From contig JABFVL010000014.1 of the NCBI GenBank assembly GCA_013362805.1, forward strand, positions 1 to 64,000: DNA of 64,000 nt, in the 5' to 3' direction. Positions 62,405 to 64,000 of the stretch are shown here, piece after piece (the first letter of the stretch is position 1; each line of letters opens with the position of its first letter). Under the pieces are notes generated by a model. The model saw only the letters and a program-made list of their open reading frames with translations. It made no database searches and had not been told where the DNA came from. Source of the stretch: Mycobacteriales bacterium. Lineage in GTDB: Bacteria > Actinomycetota > Actinomycetes > Mycobacteriales > QHCE01. The translations under genes and the position numbers were made by a program.

Positions 62405-63269
62405 CGGCCTGCGGGTTCTGGTTAGTCAAGGTCGGGCTCGGACTAGGAGTAGTGCTGGATGAAGGCGTGGGAGTGGGTGTTACGCTCGGTGTCGGGGTGG
62501 GAGTGGGCGATTCCGAGCTCGGCTGCGGCGTTTCAGAGGGCGTTGGGCTCTCGGTCGGGTAGCTAGGGCCTGGCATCTGTGGCGTCTCGGTTGTCTTGCT
62601 GGGCTTGGGCGCGATGCGCTTATCACCCTCATCACGTCCGCCAATGACGCCACCAATGCTGGTGCCTTCTTTGTCATTGCCCCACAGCAGCGATGAAAGC
62701 GGTGCGCCGCCAACGAGTTCAACCGTGGTGACCGCTCCAACCGTGATGACAAATACGGCCGCAGCTGCCGCCGCGATGTGTTTCCAGTTCAATGGCTTGG
62801 CCGTGAACTTCTTTCGGAGGTTAGACACGGTACGCGGGGTTGTTGTGGCTTCGTCGGCTCTCGTCGTGGATTCTTCGGTGGCGGGCATGATCGCTGTGTC
62901 GGTGTCTGTCCGTACCGAGGTAACGTGCTGGGTGGGCGGCGTATCCTCGGCGGCCGCACTAGCGAGTGCCGCCCGACGCTCGGCCAGTTGTCGCGGCGTC
63001 CATGGCACGGTTTCGGCCGCGTTTTTTAACGCGACTTTGGATCTGTCCAGTGAATGTTTGTACAGCGCACTACCGACGGTGGCGACCACACTGATGATCG
63101 CGGCGCCGACGATCGTTCCGATGACGTTGAAGTATGACGCCGCGAACGACGCGGACACGGCAGCTAGAGCACTTGCGACGATTTGCGTAAAACTGAGGTC
63201 TTTGCGCAAAGTGTCGTCGTCTTTGGTGTTTTGCTGGCTGACTTCTTTCTTAACGGGCTCGGGGCTCAT
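62397..63269 (-). CDS. membrane protein with Pro/Ser/Thr-rich extracellular tail
   Basis: The 290-residue protein has hydrophobic segments near residues 27-45 and 48-68, a cytoplasmic linker, another helix (about 163-185), and a long tail rich in Pro, Thr and Ser with PTPTPTPS-type repeats (from about 220 to the end). The tail is probably outside the cell and could span the wall. No catalytic motif is seen. It overlaps the end of the CobT-like gene by eight bases in convergent orientation. Confidence 0.65.
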   Translation of the reverse strand: MSPEPVKKEVSQQNTKDDDTLRKDLSFTQIVASALAAVSASFAASYFNVIGTIVGAAIISVVATVGSALYKHSLDRSKVALKNAAETVPWTPRQLAERRAALASAAAEDTPPTQHVTSVRTDTDTAIMPATEESTTRADEATTTPRTVSNLRKKFTAKPLNWKHIAAAAAAVFVITVGAVTTVELVGGAPLSSLLWGNDKEGTSIGGVIGGRDEGDKRIAPKPSKTTETPQMPGPSYPTESPTPSETPQPSSESPTPTPTPSVTPTPTPSSSTTPSPSPTLTNQNPQAAS

Positions 63270-63454
63270 GACGTCCAGGCACTTGAAGTAAACGGCGATC
63301 AGGTTCGTCTAAACGGTACCCGTCTCGTGCCAGGTGTCTAGTTTTGGGATGTTCGCCAATTAGTCGCTTTGTCAGGATTTGCCGCGACAAATTGTGCGAT
63401 GACTATTTGAATAGCCACCATCGGACAGGTACATCCCCAAACACGTGAGGAAAG

Positions 63455-64000
63455 TCACTTCTGAGGCGATGCCTCAACAAACGGCGGTTTAACCACCCGC
63501 ATGTCGGCACGACGCCCACGGACATCCACCAGCACAACCGCGTCCAACTCAACAGCGGGATCCAACAACGCCCATGCGATCGCCGTCTTGCGCGTCGGCG
63601 AGAAGGTTCCACTGGTGATGACGCCAACCGATTGTTCCCCGTTAAAAACCGTCATTCCACTACGCGCGATCCCACGGCCCGTCGCGACCAAACCGCGAAG
63701 CGCACGAACCGGGCCAGCGGCTTTCTCAGTCAGCAAAGCTTCTCTTCCCCAAAAGCGCGGCTTCGACCAGCCCACCGCCCACCCCAGTCGGGCCTGAACC
63801 GGTGTGATGTCCGGAGACAAATCCTGTCCATGCAACGGATAGCCCATCTCGGTGCGCAACGTGTCTCGCGCCCCCAAGCCACAAGCCCGCGCTGGCACGT
63901 CCGTGGCAAACAACGCATCCCACACCACCCGCGCCGAATGAACTGGCACAACAAGTTCAAATCCGAGTTCTCCCGTGTAGCCAGTTCGACACACCGTCAG
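63455..64000 (-). CDS. gcvT: glycine cleavage system aminomethyltransferase, C-terminal part
   Basis: The frame runs past the window end, so only the C-terminal 181 residues are visible. [12 protein letters not shown], the [21 protein letters not shown] block and [11 protein letters not shown] are diagnostic for T-protein, which moves the methylene group of glycine to tetrahydrofolate. The tail is normal. The 185 bases between this stop and the start of the membrane-protein gene show no gene or clear signal. Confidence 0.93.
   Translation of the reverse strand: MTVCRTGYTGELGFELVVPVHSARVVWDALFATDVPARACGLGARDTLRTEMGYPLHGQDLSPDITPVQARLGWAVGWSKPRFWGREALLTEKAAGPVRALRGLVATGRGIARSGMTVFNGEQSVGVITSGTFSPTRKTAIAWALLDPAVELDAVVLVDVRGRRADMRVVKPPFVEASPQK

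Noticed and set aside
62430-62560. Short repeated bases resembling a repeat array
   Set aside because: They encode the Pro/Thr/Ser-rich tail of the membrane protein; unit lengths vary and no CRISPR-like spacing exists.

Overview
The window comes from an actinobacterium (Actinomycetota) of moderately high GC. The evidence is gene content: Wag31/DivIVA, SepF, FtsZ with an actinobacterial C-terminal tail, an actinobacterial bc1-aa3 respiratory supercomplex (diheme QcrC, QcrA, QcrB, CtaC, CtaF, CtaE), a PriA-type HisA, a PimB'-like mannosyltransferase, a DUF3043 protein and a TIGR03085 protein. The gene order resembles Glycomycetales/Micromonosporales genomes, but the species cannot be named from the sequence. 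Coding density is very high. No gene-free stretch exceeds 300 bases, and I saw no tRNA, rRNA, CRISPR array, insertion sequence or prophage.

Layout. 1-3.1 kb: end of a polar amino-acid (glutamate-type) ABC importer operon closed by a clear terminator. 3.1-7.2 kb: GNAT acetyltransferase, CBS-domain protein, RsbW-like kinase, type II NADH dehydrogenase, and an orphan with metallocarboxypeptidase-like motifs. 7.2-11.2 kb: a heterodimeric ABC exporter with one degenerate ATP site, preceded by a tyrosine-phosphatase-like gene. 11.3-14.3 kb: TIGR03085 protein, glycerophosphodiesterase, priA and hisB. 14.5-18.6 kb: membrane protein and dnaE. 18.8-22.5 kb: amino-acid permease and a 748-residue orphan. 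22.6-27.8 kb: rluD and lspA, split by a GbsR-type regulator divergent from an ABC-2 exporter, then a TraR/DksA-type zinc-finger gene. 28-33.4 kb: division and polar-growth cluster ftsZ-yggS-sepF-yggT-wag31-membrane protein. 33.5-42.9 kb: PimB'-like glycosyltransferase, M48 protease, NlpC/P60 hydrolase, NYN protein, DnaQ-like exonuclease, NUDIX hydrolase, nucleotidyltransferase, Lrp-like domain protein, hypothetical, trpD. 43-50 kb: cytochrome bc1 and oxidase genes, with ctaG and a degenerate receiver gene. 50-64 kb: cysteine-desulfurase-like gene, two envelope glycosylation genes, DUF3043 gene, nadA divergent from an erpA-like gene, aldo/keto reductase, epoxide hydrolase, DUF1772 gene, an SPFH/NAD-kinase-like pair, a CobT-like gene, a Pro/Ser/Thr-rich membrane protein and the end of gcvT.

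Most genes are housekeeping. The departures from usual actinobacterial gene order are the best leads. hisH is missing between hisB and hisA. ctaD is missing between ctaC and ctaF. pgeF is missing between ftsZ and yggS, and the mur/ftsQ genes are missing upstream of ftsZ. Accessory genes sit between lspA and rluD and between rluD and dnaE. Two orphans (6059-7204 and 20237-22483), a CobT-like protein with an altered catalytic segment, and an SPFH/NAD-kinase-like pair are the best candidates for undescribed biology. I did not find one clear-cut novel multi-gene system.
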